Positions 15,645-23,636 of a stretch of DNA of 64,000 bases are shown one piece after another. This DNA is from Dinoroseobacter sp049800835. Lineage in GTDB: Bacteria > Pseudomonadota > Alphaproteobacteria > Rhodobacterales > Rhodobacteraceae. The position numbers and the translations under genes were made by a program. Within the stretch, counting starts at the first letter, position 1. Each line of letters opens with the position of its first letter. The stretch is taken from NCBI RefSeq assembly GCF_049800835.1, contig NZ_JBNAFU010000007.1, positions 124,001 to 188,000 on the forward strand. Reading direction: 5' to 3'. A model generated the notes under the pieces. The model saw nothing but the letters and a program-made list of their open reading frames with translations. It was not told where the DNA came from and ran no database searches.

Positions 15645-16271
15645 ATGAGTAAAAGCGATCCCTTTGGTTTTGACATGTCCGTGTCGTCGTCCAAGAAGAA
15701 AAATCCGCGCGGACGGCGGGGCATGTCGGGTGCGTTCGAAACCTCCAAGCGGGTCTGCGAGCATGAGGGCTGCAATGAAGCGGGCAAGTACCGCGCGCCG
15801 AAATCCCCGGATACGTTGGACGAGTATTTCTGGTTCTGTCAGAAACACGTGCGCGAATACAATCTGAAGTGGAATTTCTTCAACGGCCAGTCCGAAGAGG
15901 AAATGGCCAAGCGCATGGACAAGGACCGCGTCTGGGAACGCGAGACGAAGCCGTTCCGCAAATCGACCGAGGAACGCGCCTGGGCCCGGCTGGGGGTCGA
16001 CGACGCCCATCAGGTGCTGGGTGAAAACGCGACGCGCAATCCGGGAAAGTCGATCACCGGCACCCGCCGCCTGCCCCCGACCGAGCGCCGGGCGGTCGAA
16101 CTGCTGGAAGCCAAGGATCACTGGAGCAAGGCAGAGATCCGCAAATCCTACAAGGCGCTGATCAAGGTCCTGCACCCCGACATGAACGGAGGTGACCGGA
16201 GCGACGAGGAAAAACTCCAGGAAGTCGTCTGGGCGTGGGATCAGATCAAGGACAGCCGCAACTTCAAGTAA
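15645..16271 (+). CDS. J-domain (DnaJ-like) molecular chaperone protein
   Basis: 208 residues. Unlike DnaJ the J domain is at the C-terminus (about residues 150-205), with helix II KAEIRKSYKALIKVL and the HPD motif (HPDMNGG), then EEKLQEVVWAWDQIKD. The N-terminal half has a cysteine/histidine motif CEHEGCNEAGKYRAP and FWFCQKHVREYN that could hold zinc. The HPD is intact, so it should stimulate an Hsp70. The M23 peptidase gene starts 8 bp later. Confidence 0.88.
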   Translation: MSKSDPFGFDMSVSSSKKKNPRGRRGMSGAFETSKRVCEHEGCNEAGKYRAPKSPDTLDEYFWFCQKHVREYNLKWNFFNGQSEEEMAKRMDKDRVWERETKPFRKSTEERAWARLGVDDAHQVLGENATRNPGKSITGTRRLPPTERRAVELLEAKDHWSKAEIRKSYKALIKVLHPDMNGGDRSDEEKLQEVVWAWDQIKDSRNFK

Positions 16272-16279
16272 GGCCGCTC

Positions 16280-17221
16280 ATGACAGCCACCAGCGCCGGA
16301 TTACAGCTGCTGCTGCCTCTGGTCCTGGTCTGCATGGTCGTCTTTCCGCCGATGAGCCGGTTGACTCGGGCTGTCTGGGTGGTGGCGCTTGGAATGCTGT
16401 TCTGGTTCGCTGCTCTCGCGGTGGCCTGGACGATGCCGCCACTATGGGCACTGTGGGTCTACGTCGCGTTCCTCGGCCTTGGAACCTGCGCGGCGTTCCG
16501 ACGCCCAGCCCCTACACTGCCAACGCGACGCCTGGGCGTACTTGCCCTCGCGGGTGGCGGTTTGGCCTGCGCTGGTTCTGCCGCCGTGTTGATTGCCACT
16601 CTTGTAGATGATCCCCGCCCGCCAGAAGGCGCGGCGCTCGTGGACCTCGCTGCGCCGCTCGAGCCGGGGGCGTACCTCGCGGTTCATGCGGGCGCATCGG
16701 CAACGCGCAATGCCCACGCCGCGTTCGTGCTGACCTCAGAAAACGCAGCAAGGTTTTCAGGCCAGAAATACGCGGTGGATTTTCTGGCTTTGGGACCGTT
16801 GTGGCAAACCGGTCCCCTGCGCGCGCCGGGCGCAACGTCCGACTACACGATCTGGAACAGAGCCGTATTGGCGCCCTGTAGCGGACAGGTTCTGACCGCG
16901 CGCGACGATCTTCCAGACATGGCCCCGCCGACGCGGGACCGGACAGACTTAGCGGGCAACCACGTGATCCTCGAATGCGGCGGAAACCACGTCGTTTTGG
17001 CACACCTGCGCCGCGGCAGCGTCGACGTGAAACCTGGAGACGCCGTTGAAACCGGTGCCCCTCTTGGTCGCGTCGGAAACTCCGGGAACACCACGCAACC
17101 GCATCTCCACCTTCATGTCCAGACGCCCGGAACACGCGATGCGCCCCTCTCAGGCAGCTCGATTCCCTTCACAGTGGACGGGCAGTGGTTGGTACGAAAC
17201 GACCGGATACGGTTCGACTAA
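16280..17221 (+). CDS. Membrane-anchored M23-family peptidase-like protein
   Basis: 313 residues from ATG 16280, 8 bp after the J-domain gene. The first about 120 residues hold four hydrophobic helices with no cleavable signal. The C-terminal 160 residues are a LytM/M23 beta fold: ILAPCSGQVLTARDD-like strand, VDVKPGDAVETGAPLGRVGNSGNT and QPHLHLHVQTPG. The HxH zinc motif is present, but the usual first motif H-x3-D is replaced by KYAVDFL, so one zinc ligand seems missing. Either a degenerate carrier or activator of cell-wall hydrolysis, or a subgroup with altered metal binding. Confidence 0.78.
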   Translation: MTATSAGLQLLLPLVLVCMVVFPPMSRLTRAVWVVALGMLFWFAALAVAWTMPPLWALWVYVAFLGLGTCAAFRRPAPTLPTRRLGVLALAGGGLACAGSAAVLIATLVDDPRPPEGAALVDLAAPLEPGAYLAVHAGASATRNAHAAFVLTSENAARFSGQKYAVDFLALGPLWQTGPLRAPGATSDYTIWNRAVLAPCSGQVLTARDDLPDMAPPTRDRTDLAGNHVILECGGNHVVLAHLRRGSVDVKPGDAVETGAPLGRVGNSGNTTQPHLHLHVQTPGTRDAPLSGSSIPFTVDGQWLVRNDRIRFD

Positions 17222-17224
17222 AGA

Positions 17225-17310
17225 TGGTGCGGGCGGTGGGACTTGAACCCACACGGCCTTGCGGCCCACGGATTTTAAGTCCGATGCGTCTACCATTCCG
17301 CCACGCCCGC
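17225..17310 (-). tRNA. tRNA-Leu (anticodon UAA)
   Basis: Minus-strand cloverleaf: 7-bp acceptor GCGGGCG/CGCCCGC, discriminator A and an encoded CCA at 17225-17227. The anticodon loop is CTTAAAA giving UAA, there is a long variable arm (GTGGGCCGCAAGGCCGT) typical of class II leucine tRNA, and the T loop is GGTTCAAGTCC. 86 nt with CCA. It lies between the M23 gene and a TPR gene with no other tRNA nearby. Confidence 0.96.
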
Positions 17311-17359
17311 ACGGTGTCGGGCGTAGGCAAAACGGCGCGGCAGGACAAGCCAAAATTAC

Positions 17360-17908
17360 CTAAAGCGGCGCTCCGGGCGGTGCCGTCAGAAGGCGCCGTT
17401 CTGGCAGCCACGGGTTCAAAGCAACAGCCCGCCGCAACGTGTCTTGTGCCAGGCCCACGCGCCCCATACCGATCAGGCTGAGCGCCTTGCCCGACAAAGC
17501 GCCTGTGTGATCAGGATTCAGGCCAAGGGTCCGGTCCAAATCGGCGAGGGCCGCATCGTAGTCCTGACGCAGGAAATGAACAAAGGCCCGCTGGTTCCAC
17601 CCTTCGGCATAATCCGGGCAATAGGCGACCAACGCATCGAGCTCTGCAAGCGCCGCGTCGTAGTCAGCCACGCGGAGGCTTCGCATGCCTGCATCCAGCA
17701 GTTCTTGCGCCTTCGCATCAGGTGCGGTTGTCCAGATCTCCCACATCTGGCGATCGTAGATACGGCCTTCCATTTCCGTTTCGGCCGCTTGTACGTGGGC
17801 GCGCAGGCGCTTCAACTCTTCACTGCGATCGACCGCCGCGGGACAGCCCGCAAAAACACACGCCGTGCCGACCATCGTCAGACCAAGTGCCAGAAAAAGT
17901 GATTTCAT
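17360..17908 (-). CDS. TPR-repeat protein, exported or lipoprotein
   Basis: 182 residues from ATG 17908, which has GGAGGATCCC before it; the longer upstream frame lacks a signal. Starts MKSLFLALGLTMVGTACVFAGC, a hydrophobic signal with a possible lipobox (FAGC). Two to three tetratricopeptide units follow, e.g. LRVADYDAALAELDALVAYCPDYAEGWNQRAF and FLRQDYDAALADLDRTLGLNPDHTGALSGKALS. Such proteins scaffold protein contacts in the periplasm. No operon partner: the tRNA-Leu gene is downstream and a rhomboid gene is divergent upstream. Confidence 0.82.
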   Translation of the reverse strand: MKSLFLALGLTMVGTACVFAGCPAAVDRSEELKRLRAHVQAAETEMEGRIYDRQMWEIWTTAPDAKAQELLDAGMRSLRVADYDAALAELDALVAYCPDYAEGWNQRAFVHFLRQDYDAALADLDRTLGLNPDHTGALSGKALSLIGMGRVGLAQDTLRRAVALNPWLPERRLLTAPPGAPL

Positions 17909-18020
17909 GGGATCCTCCGGCCCGAAGTGTGACGCACCTTGTGCGAAAATCCAGTGCAAGTTTTCCGGGGCTTCGGCTTTGCCCTTGACGCACACCACGC
18001 GGACAGGTCCCACTGCGCGC

Positions 18021-18767
18021 ATGTTTCCGATCAGAGATCATAACCCCTCCGAACGCACACCCTACGTGACCTATGCCTTGATCGCGGTCAACGTGGTGGT
18101 GTTCATCAGCTACTATCCGCTCCTCGCGTCGCAGGCGCAGGCAGCGGCGTTCTTCGACACATGGGGGCTGGTGCCGGCGGTGTTCAGCCAAGGATCGGGC
18201 GCGTCGTCCGTCTTCACGTCGATGTTTCTGCATGGCGGGATCATGCACTTGGCGGGAAACATGCTGTACCTGTGGATCTTCGGTGACAACATGGAAGATG
18301 AGCTTGGGCATGCGAAGTTTCTGGGCTTCTACCTGTTGTCAGGCATCGGAGCAGGCCTGGCGCAAGTCATGTCCAATCCCGACAGCACAATTCCCATGGT
18401 CGGCGCGTCCGGCGCGATTGCGGGGGTGCTGGGTGGCTATCTGCTGCTGTTTCCAAAGGCGCGGGTCGATATCCTCTTCATCATAGTCATCATCTTCAAG
18501 ATCGTGCCGATCCCGGCCTGGATCGTCTTGAGCGTGTGGTTCGGGCTTCAGGTGTTCAGCGGCGCGGCAACACCCGCTGATGCCGGTGGTGTCGCCTACT
18601 GGGCGCATGCGGGCGGGTTCGTGGCAGGTGTCGTCCTGATCCTGCCGTTGTGGTTAAAACTGGGCGGTCCGGAATTCTGGAAACGCACCGATGGCCACCC
18701 CGATCATCCGGAAGCGCGTTACAGGATCGGCGGCAGCAGCGTGCCAACCGTGCGGCGTCGCAAATGA
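18021..18767 (+). CDS. Rhomboid-family intramembrane serine protease
   Basis: 248 residues from ATG 18021 (MFPIRDHNPSE), six predicted membrane helices. The catalytic serine is in GASGAIAGVLGGYLL and the histidine in YWAHAGGFVAG; the loop-1 region HGGIMHLAGNMLYLWIFGDNMED is also conserved. These proteases cut transmembrane substrates in the inner membrane; the substrate is unknown. Its stop is back to back with the stop of the convergent suhB-type gene. Confidence 0.92.
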   Translation: MFPIRDHNPSERTPYVTYALIAVNVVVFISYYPLLASQAQAAAFFDTWGLVPAVFSQGSGASSVFTSMFLHGGIMHLAGNMLYLWIFGDNMEDELGHAKFLGFYLLSGIGAGLAQVMSNPDSTIPMVGASGAIAGVLGGYLLLFPKARVDILFIIVIIFKIVPIPAWIVLSVWFGLQVFSGAATPADAGGVAYWAHAGGFVAGVVLILPLWLKLGGPEFWKRTDGHPDHPEARYRIGGSSVPTVRRRK

Positions 18768-19559
18768 TCAGCGTGCCCGAATGATCTTTGCAAACGGATC
18801 AAACAACGGCTCATTGGCAGCGATCAGACTGCCCGATGCCAGCAGGCTTTCGCCCGGCACCACAGGTTCGACCAGCGCGCCGGCCTCGCGCGCGATGATG
18901 ACCCCACCGGCGATGTCCCATGCGTTCAAACCGCGCTCCCAATACCCGTCGTAGCGTCCGGCCGCGACATAGGCGAGGTCGAGCGCAGCGGCTCCCCAGC
19001 GGCGCACGCCCGCGCAAGTCGGCAAAAGCTGGGCGAGGTCCCCGAGAGTGGCTGGCAGGTGTTTGTTCGCAGCGAACGGAAGTCCCGTTGCAAATACCGC
19101 CTCAACCATATGGCGCCGCCCCGAGGCGCGCAGGCGTTGCTGGTTCATCCAGGCGCCCTGCCCTTTTTCAGCAAAGAACATCTCGTCCTTGGCGGCATCA
19201 AACACCACACCGGCGACAACCTCGCCCTTGTGCTCAAGCGCGATCGAGACCGCCCAATGCGGCATGCCGTGGAGAAAATTCGTGGTCCCGTCCAGCGGAT
19301 CGACGATCCAGCGACGCGTCGGATCCTTGCCCTCCGCCCCGCCGGTTTCTTCCCCCAGCCAACCGTAATTCGGGCGCGCCTCCATCAAGGCCTCTTTCAG
19401 GATTTCCTCGGCCCGCGTATCGGCACGGCTGACGAAATCCCCGGCCCCCTTCATGGAGACCTGAAGGTTTTCGACCTCGCGGAAATCCTTGACCAGCGAG
19501 CGCCCTGCCAAGCGGGCGGCTTTGATCATGATGTTGAGGTTCGCGCTACCAATGGCCAT
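18768..19559 (-). CDS. suhB: Inositol monophosphatase family protein (SuhB-like)
   Basis: 263 residues. Magnesium-dependent phosphatase fold with all motifs: GEET (about residue 69), WIVDPLDGTTNF (about 84-95), and WDIAGGVIIAREAGA near 215. Hydrolyses inositol phosphates or related sugar phosphates; SuhB also acts in rRNA transcription in enterobacteria. Isolated here and 30 kb from the inositol locus, so no special link to it is implied. Confidence 0.92.
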   Translation of the reverse strand: MAIGSANLNIMIKAARLAGRSLVKDFREVENLQVSMKGAGDFVSRADTRAEEILKEALMEARPNYGWLGEETGGAEGKDPTRRWIVDPLDGTTNFLHGMPHWAVSIALEHKGEVVAGVVFDAAKDEMFFAEKGQGAWMNQQRLRASGRRHMVEAVFATGLPFAANKHLPATLGDLAQLLPTCAGVRRWGAAALDLAYVAAGRYDGYWERGLNAWDIAGGVIIAREAGALVEPVVPGESLLASGSLIAANEPLFDPFAKIIRAR

Positions 19560-19684
19560 GACTGCTCTCCTGACGTCCAGCGCCCGCGTATAGAGCGGTG
19601 CGGACAGACTGCCAACCCCGAATACGCGCGCCCTTCACACGGGTTTGACTGGCAAATTGGCGCGGGAAAGCGCAGGTCAAGAGT

Positions 19685-20683
19685 ATGATTTGCCGACGCA
19701 CGCTTCTTGCAGGATCGACAGCCGCTCTTGCCCTTGCCGCGCCCGTCCACCTTCGGGCGCAGACCGTTTCCACGGCACGTCTTCGGGCGGCGGCGGGCGC
19801 GTTGGACCAGTTGCACAGCCTGAGCATTTCAGTGCGCAACGAAACCGTTCTTGCAGAGGCGTTTCGCGGCCCGTCACTGGCGCGTGCGGCCCCCGTAAAA
19901 TCGGTCTCCAAAAGCCTCGTGGCCCTGTGCCTTGGCGCCGCACTGGATCGGGGGGTGGTTGCAGGCGTGAACGAGCGCCTTGGCGATGTGGCCCCGGCCC
20001 TTATCCCGACCGGGGCTGACCCGCGCGTCGCGGACCTGACCCTTGCAAATCTTGTGACGATGCAAGCCGGGCTGGAACGCACGTCCGGGGCGAATTACGG
20101 GGATTGGGTGTCCAGCCGCAATTGGGTTGCAGATGCCCTCTCGCGTCCGTTCGTGGCCGAACCGGGGTCAGGGATGCTCTATTCCACCGGCAGCTTTCAC
20201 ATCCTTGGCGCGGCTCTGGCGGAGGCGTCGGGCAGGACATTGCTGACGATTATGCGCGACTGGGTGGGCGACCCTCTTGGCATAGATATCCCTGCATGGA
20301 CCCGCGACCCACAGGGGTACTATCTGGGTGGCAACGAAATGGCACTGCGTCCTGAAGACATGCTCAGGATCGGCGAGATGGTGGCAACCGACGATGGCAG
20401 CGTGCTGAGCCGCGACTGGATCGCGGCCTCCATGCAACCGCGCACCCGGTCGCGCTGGTCCGGGCTTGGCTATGGGTACGGCTGGTTCCTCGGACGCGCA
20501 GATGGCACGCGGTTTTCACTGGCACGCGGCTATGGCGGGCAGATCCTGTGCATCCTGCCGGAGCGACAGACCGTTATCGCGATCACGTCCGACCCGACGC
20601 GTCCAGCCCGATCGGGCGGATACTTCAGCGACCTGATGGGGCTGATCGCCCGCGAGATTCTGCCGACCCTCCGCAGCGTCTAG
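19685..20683 (+). CDS. Serine hydrolase of the class C beta-lactamase/penicillin-binding fold
   Basis: 332 residues. Starts MICRRTLLAGSTAALALAAP, a signal with twin arginines that could be Tat- or Sec-exported, cleaved near LRAQ. Active-site motif SVSK at about residues 73-76 (SxxK), YSTG as the Tyr-containing second motif, and a C-terminal GYGGQILCILPE region. Such proteins are esterases, D-aminopeptidases or transpeptidase-like enzymes; substrate unknown. The stop overlaps that of the convergent metR-like gene by two bases. Confidence 0.82.
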   Translation: MICRRTLLAGSTAALALAAPVHLRAQTVSTARLRAAAGALDQLHSLSISVRNETVLAEAFRGPSLARAAPVKSVSKSLVALCLGAALDRGVVAGVNERLGDVAPALIPTGADPRVADLTLANLVTMQAGLERTSGANYGDWVSSRNWVADALSRPFVAEPGSGMLYSTGSFHILGAALAEASGRTLLTIMRDWVGDPLGIDIPAWTRDPQGYYLGGNEMALRPEDMLRIGEMVATDDGSVLSRDWIAASMQPRTRSRWSGLGYGYGWFLGRADGTRFSLARGYGGQILCILPERQTVIAITSDPTRPARSGGYFSDLMGLIAREILPTLRSV

Positions 20684-21597
20684 ACAAGTTCCGGTGCGCG
20701 CTGCAACTTCAGCGGTTCGGTGCGGGCAAGACGCAGCACATGCGCCATGTATGGCAACGTGGTCTCGTCCGTTCGGGTCGCCGCGTAAAGCCTCTTGGTC
20801 ACACCGGTCTGCGTCAGGGGGCGCGTCACGTAGTCGGAATTGTAGCGCACCTCCCGCACGACCCAGTCCGGCAGGACCGCCACGCCCCGGTTCGACGCCA
20901 CGAGCAGAAGGATGACAGCCGTCAACTCGACCTGACGCACGCCCTTTGGTTCTACCCCGGCCGGTAGCAGGAGTTCGGTGAAAACATCCAGCCGCGAACG
21001 TTCTACCGGATAGGTAATCAGCATCTGGTCGCGAAAGTCCTCCGCCGTGACAAAATCCTTTTGTGCCAGTGGGTTCTGACTGGACGCGACGAAAACGGGT
21101 TCATAGTCGAATAGCGGCGTGAAATCCACTCCGTGCAAATCCTCGGGATCGGACGAGACAACCAGATCGACCTCTTCGCGTTGCAGGGCAGGCAAAGCGT
21201 GGAACTGCAGGCCCGGGCGAATATCCACATCAACATCCGGCCACGCCTTGCGGAACTGTTCCAGCACCGGGAACAGCCACTCGAAGCATGCGTGGCATTC
21301 AATCGCGATGTGCAACCGCCCTGTCTTGCCCGCACGCAACCCGGCGAATTCATCTTCCAGCGCCTCGATCTGGGGCAACACCTGCTCCGCCAGCCGCAGG
21401 AGCCGCATGCCAGCGGCCGAAAGCTTCAAGGGTTTTGATCGGCGCACGAAGAGTTCAACACCAGCTTGATCCTCCAACCCCTTGATCTGATGAGACAAAG
21501 CCGATTGCGTGATATTGAGAGTATCGGCCGCTCGCGCGAGGCCTCCGGCTTCGTGGATTGCGCGGATCGTCCGCAAGTGTCGGAATTCCAGATGCAT
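20680..21597 (-). CDS. metR: LysR-family regulator, MetR-like
   Basis: 305 residues. N-terminal winged HTH (LEFRHLRTIRAIHEAGGLARAADTLNITQSALSHQIKGLE), then the effector domain. Matches to E. coli MetR that I can recall are long: LHIAIECHACFEWLFPVLEQF, ITYPVERSRLDVF, GVAVLPDWVV and RLYAATR. MetR uses homocysteine to control methionine genes. It is divergent from metF with 96 bp between, the classic arrangement, so it most likely activates metF. Confidence 0.88.
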   Translation of the reverse strand: MHLEFRHLRTIRAIHEAGGLARAADTLNITQSALSHQIKGLEDQAGVELFVRRSKPLKLSAAGMRLLRLAEQVLPQIEALEDEFAGLRAGKTGRLHIAIECHACFEWLFPVLEQFRKAWPDVDVDIRPGLQFHALPALQREEVDLVVSSDPEDLHGVDFTPLFDYEPVFVASSQNPLAQKDFVTAEDFRDQMLITYPVERSRLDVFTELLLPAGVEPKGVRQVELTAVILLLVASNRGVAVLPDWVVREVRYNSDYVTRPLTQTGVTKRLYAATRTDETTLPYMAHVLRLARTEPLKLQRAPELV

Positions 21598-21615
21598 GTA
21601 TCTGAGCCGCCCTCA

Positions 21616-21637
21616 TGAAGGTATTGAAGATTATGAA
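21616..21637. promoter_or_regulatory. Three TGAA half-sites with 9-bp period in the metR-metF gap
   Basis: TGAA occurs at 21616, 21625 and 21634, each separated by five bases. The enterobacterial MetR site is TGAA-N5-TTCA, so these are half-sites in direct rather than inverted order. The 96-bp gap is the only place for a shared operator. Suggestive only. Confidence 0.35.
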
Positions 21638-21693
21638 ATTGTCTCAGGTTTTGTCCCGTGCGACAAGACCAACGCAGCAATCAGAGGTTTCCG

Positions 21694-22563
21694 ATGTCCG
21701 GCCCCCGCGTTTCTTTTGAATTCTTTCCGCCGCAATCCCTTCAAGCGTCCTTTCGCTTGTGGGACACGGTCCAAACGCTGGCGCCCCTGGATCCGACCTT
21801 CGTTTCGGTCACCTACGGGGCCGGTGGCACGACGCGCAAGCTAACCCACGATGCGGTGGCCACAATCGGCCAGAACTACGGGGTAAAGGTTGCAGCGCAC
21901 CTGACATGCGTCGATGCCACCAGAGAGGAAACGCTCGAGATCGCCGAAAGTTACGCAGCCGCGGGCGTGTCCGACATCGTGGCGCTGCGCGGCGATCCTC
22001 CCAAGGGCCAGACGCATTTCACGCCCGCTGAGGGCGGGTTTGCGAACTCCGTCGAACTGATTGAAGCGCTGGCAAGCACCGGCAAGTTCACCCTGCGCGT
22101 CGGCGCCTATCCCGACACCCATCCGGAAGCTGCGAACGCTCAAGCGGACGTGGATTACCTGAAACGCAAGATCGACGCGGGCGCATCCTCTGCGATCACG
22201 CAGTTCTTCTTTGATGTCGAGAATTTCCTGCGCTTCCGCGACCGCTGTGCCGCCGCAGGCATCACTGCGCCGATCCTGCCCGGCATCCTGCCGATCGAGA
22301 ACTGGTCAAAGACCCGCAATTTCGCGGCACGGTGTGGCACGCAGGTGCCCGGTTGGCTGGACGAAGCCTTTGCCGCCGCGACCCGCGACGGGCGCGAAGA
22401 ACTTCTGGCGATCAGCCTCGCAACCGAAATGTGCAGCACGCTGATCGACGAGGGTATCGAAGATCTGCACTTCTATACTCTGAACAAGCCGGAATTGACG
22501 CGGGACATCTGTGCCGCTTTGGGTATCAACCCCAAAAGCTCTCTTGCAGAAGTCGCAGCCTGA
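21694..22563 (+). CDS. metF: 5,10-methylenetetrahydrofolate reductase
   Basis: 289 residues from ATG 21694 after CAGAGG. FAD TIM-barrel enzyme that reduces methylene-THF to methyl-THF for methionine synthesis. Signatures: VSFEFFPP at the N-terminus, SVTYGAGGTTR, AAHLTCVDAT, DIVALRGDPP, GASSAITQFFFD and HFYTLNKPELT. Divergent from its likely regulator MetR. Confidence 0.95.
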   Translation: MSGPRVSFEFFPPQSLQASFRLWDTVQTLAPLDPTFVSVTYGAGGTTRKLTHDAVATIGQNYGVKVAAHLTCVDATREETLEIAESYAAAGVSDIVALRGDPPKGQTHFTPAEGGFANSVELIEALASTGKFTLRVGAYPDTHPEAANAQADVDYLKRKIDAGASSAITQFFFDVENFLRFRDRCAAAGITAPILPGILPIENWSKTRNFAARCGTQVPGWLDEAFAAATRDGREELLAISLATEMCSTLIDEGIEDLHFYTLNKPELTRDICAALGINPKSSLAEVAA

Positions 22564-22575
22564 CGCTGGCGGGCT

Positions 22576-23013
22576 CTAGCTTGCGGCGATGGCTTTCGTC
22601 GCAAGCAGGTTAATCCGCTCGACCATCGCGCGTACGCCGTTCGACCGCTGTGCCGACAAGTGGTCGTGCAAACCAAGACGCCCCAGCTCCGCTTGCGCAT
22701 CGACCTTTGTCACTTCGGCCACCGTAAGCCCCGAGTACAACGCTCGAAGCACGGCGATCAGGCCCCTCACGATCATCGCGTCGCTTTCCCCGTCGAATGA
22801 GAACACGGCCTGCGGCCCCTGCCCTTCGATCTTGGGCAACAGCCAGACCTGACTTGCGCACCCGTCAACCTTCGTTGCCGGCACCTTGACCGCGTCATCG
22901 AGTGGCGGCATCGCCTTCCCCATATCGATGACATGACGATAGCGGTCTTCCCAGTCGTCCAGAAACTCGAAGGTTTCCGCGATCTCCTCAAATGCTTCGG
23001 TGGCCATGCGCAT
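22576..23013 (-). CDS. sufE: SufE-family sulfur acceptor protein
   Basis: 145 residues (a start two codons later, MATEAFEEI, is equally likely). SufE takes the persulfide from cysteine desulfurase SufS for iron-sulfur cluster assembly. The active cysteine is C52 in the motif KVDGCASQVWL; EFLDDWEDRYRHVIDMGKAMPPL is the family N-terminal helix. Not inside a suf operon here. The region 23014-23150 between it and the divergent lipoprotein gene holds no other gene. Confidence 0.92.
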   Translation of the reverse strand: MRMATEAFEEIAETFEFLDDWEDRYRHVIDMGKAMPPLDDAVKVPATKVDGCASQVWLLPKIEGQGPQAVFSFDGESDAMIVRGLIAVLRALYSGLTVAEVTKVDAQAELGRLGLHDHLSAQRSNGVRAMVERINLLATKAIAAS

Positions 23014-23150
23014 CCTCGTCTGTCGGCTTGTGGTGGACGTAAGTCGTGTACGCCGTGGCGTCCAGAGGCGATGCGGCCTTCGCCGGGCTTTTCAAGACGA
23101 TGGCGATCGGATAGGCAGTGCGGGCTGGTTAGGGTCGAAGGAGGCAGCGC

Positions 23151-23567
23151 GTGCGAGTTGCAGTTTTGCTTGGATGCGTGATCGGGTTGGCTGCGTGTGG
23201 TGGCGAACCCGATATCGAGCGTCTGGAACCGGTGCCGGACCGAGAAATCCGCGAAGTCCGCGATCTGGTCAGTACCGTAACCAGCACGCGCCGCGACCGC
23301 GTGCCGGGAGGCGTGATCATCACCGCGACCGGCCTTCCGCCAAGCCAGGGCTGGTGGGCAGCAGAACTCGTTTCCATCGATGCGGAGACCGACAGCCGAA
23401 CCATGAGCTACGAGTTTCGCATCGCCGAGCCGCAGTTTGCCCAACCGCCCGGGACCAACCGCTCCCGCGAAGTGGTCGTCGGCCTGTTCCTGAGCGACCA
23501 GAGGCTCGAAGGCATCTCGCAGGTGGTCATCCAAGGCGCTCAGAACAGCCGTAGCATCCGGCCTTGA
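23151..23567 (+). CDS. Small lipoprotein of unknown function
   Basis: 138 residues starting at GTG 23151, which has a strong AAGGAGG seven bases before it. Signal MRVAVLLGCVIGLAACGG has a perfect lipobox LAAC. The mature part has no motif I recognise; it includes a predicted beta-rich stretch (PGGVIITATGLPPSQGWW, RTMSYEFRIAEPQF) and an RSREVVVGLFLSDQRLEG segment. Single gene, divergent from sufE. Confidence 0.75.
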   Translation: MRVAVLLGCVIGLAACGGEPDIERLEPVPDREIREVRDLVSTVTSTRRDRVPGGVIITATGLPPSQGWWAAELVSIDAETDSRTMSYEFRIAEPQFAQPPGTNRSREVVVGLFLSDQRLEGISQVVIQGAQNSRSIRP

Positions 23568-23574
23568 TCGGAAA

Positions 23575-23616
23575 ACGCAAAGCCGGTTAGCCCTTTCCGG
23601 CACCTGGGCTTTGCGT
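23575..23616. repeat. Inverted repeat between convergent genes
   Basis: ACGCAAAGCC at 23575-23584 pairs with GGCTTTGCGT at 23607-23616 across a 22-nt loop. It lies between the convergent lipoprotein and oxygenase genes and may help end both transcripts; no T-run follows on either strand. Confidence 0.4.
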
Positions 23617-23636
23617 CAACCGATAAGAACTTAGGC

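Noticed and set aside
23575..23616. Inverted repeat as a strong Rho-independent terminator
   Set aside because: The loop is 22 nt and there is no T-run, so it is listed only as a repeat.
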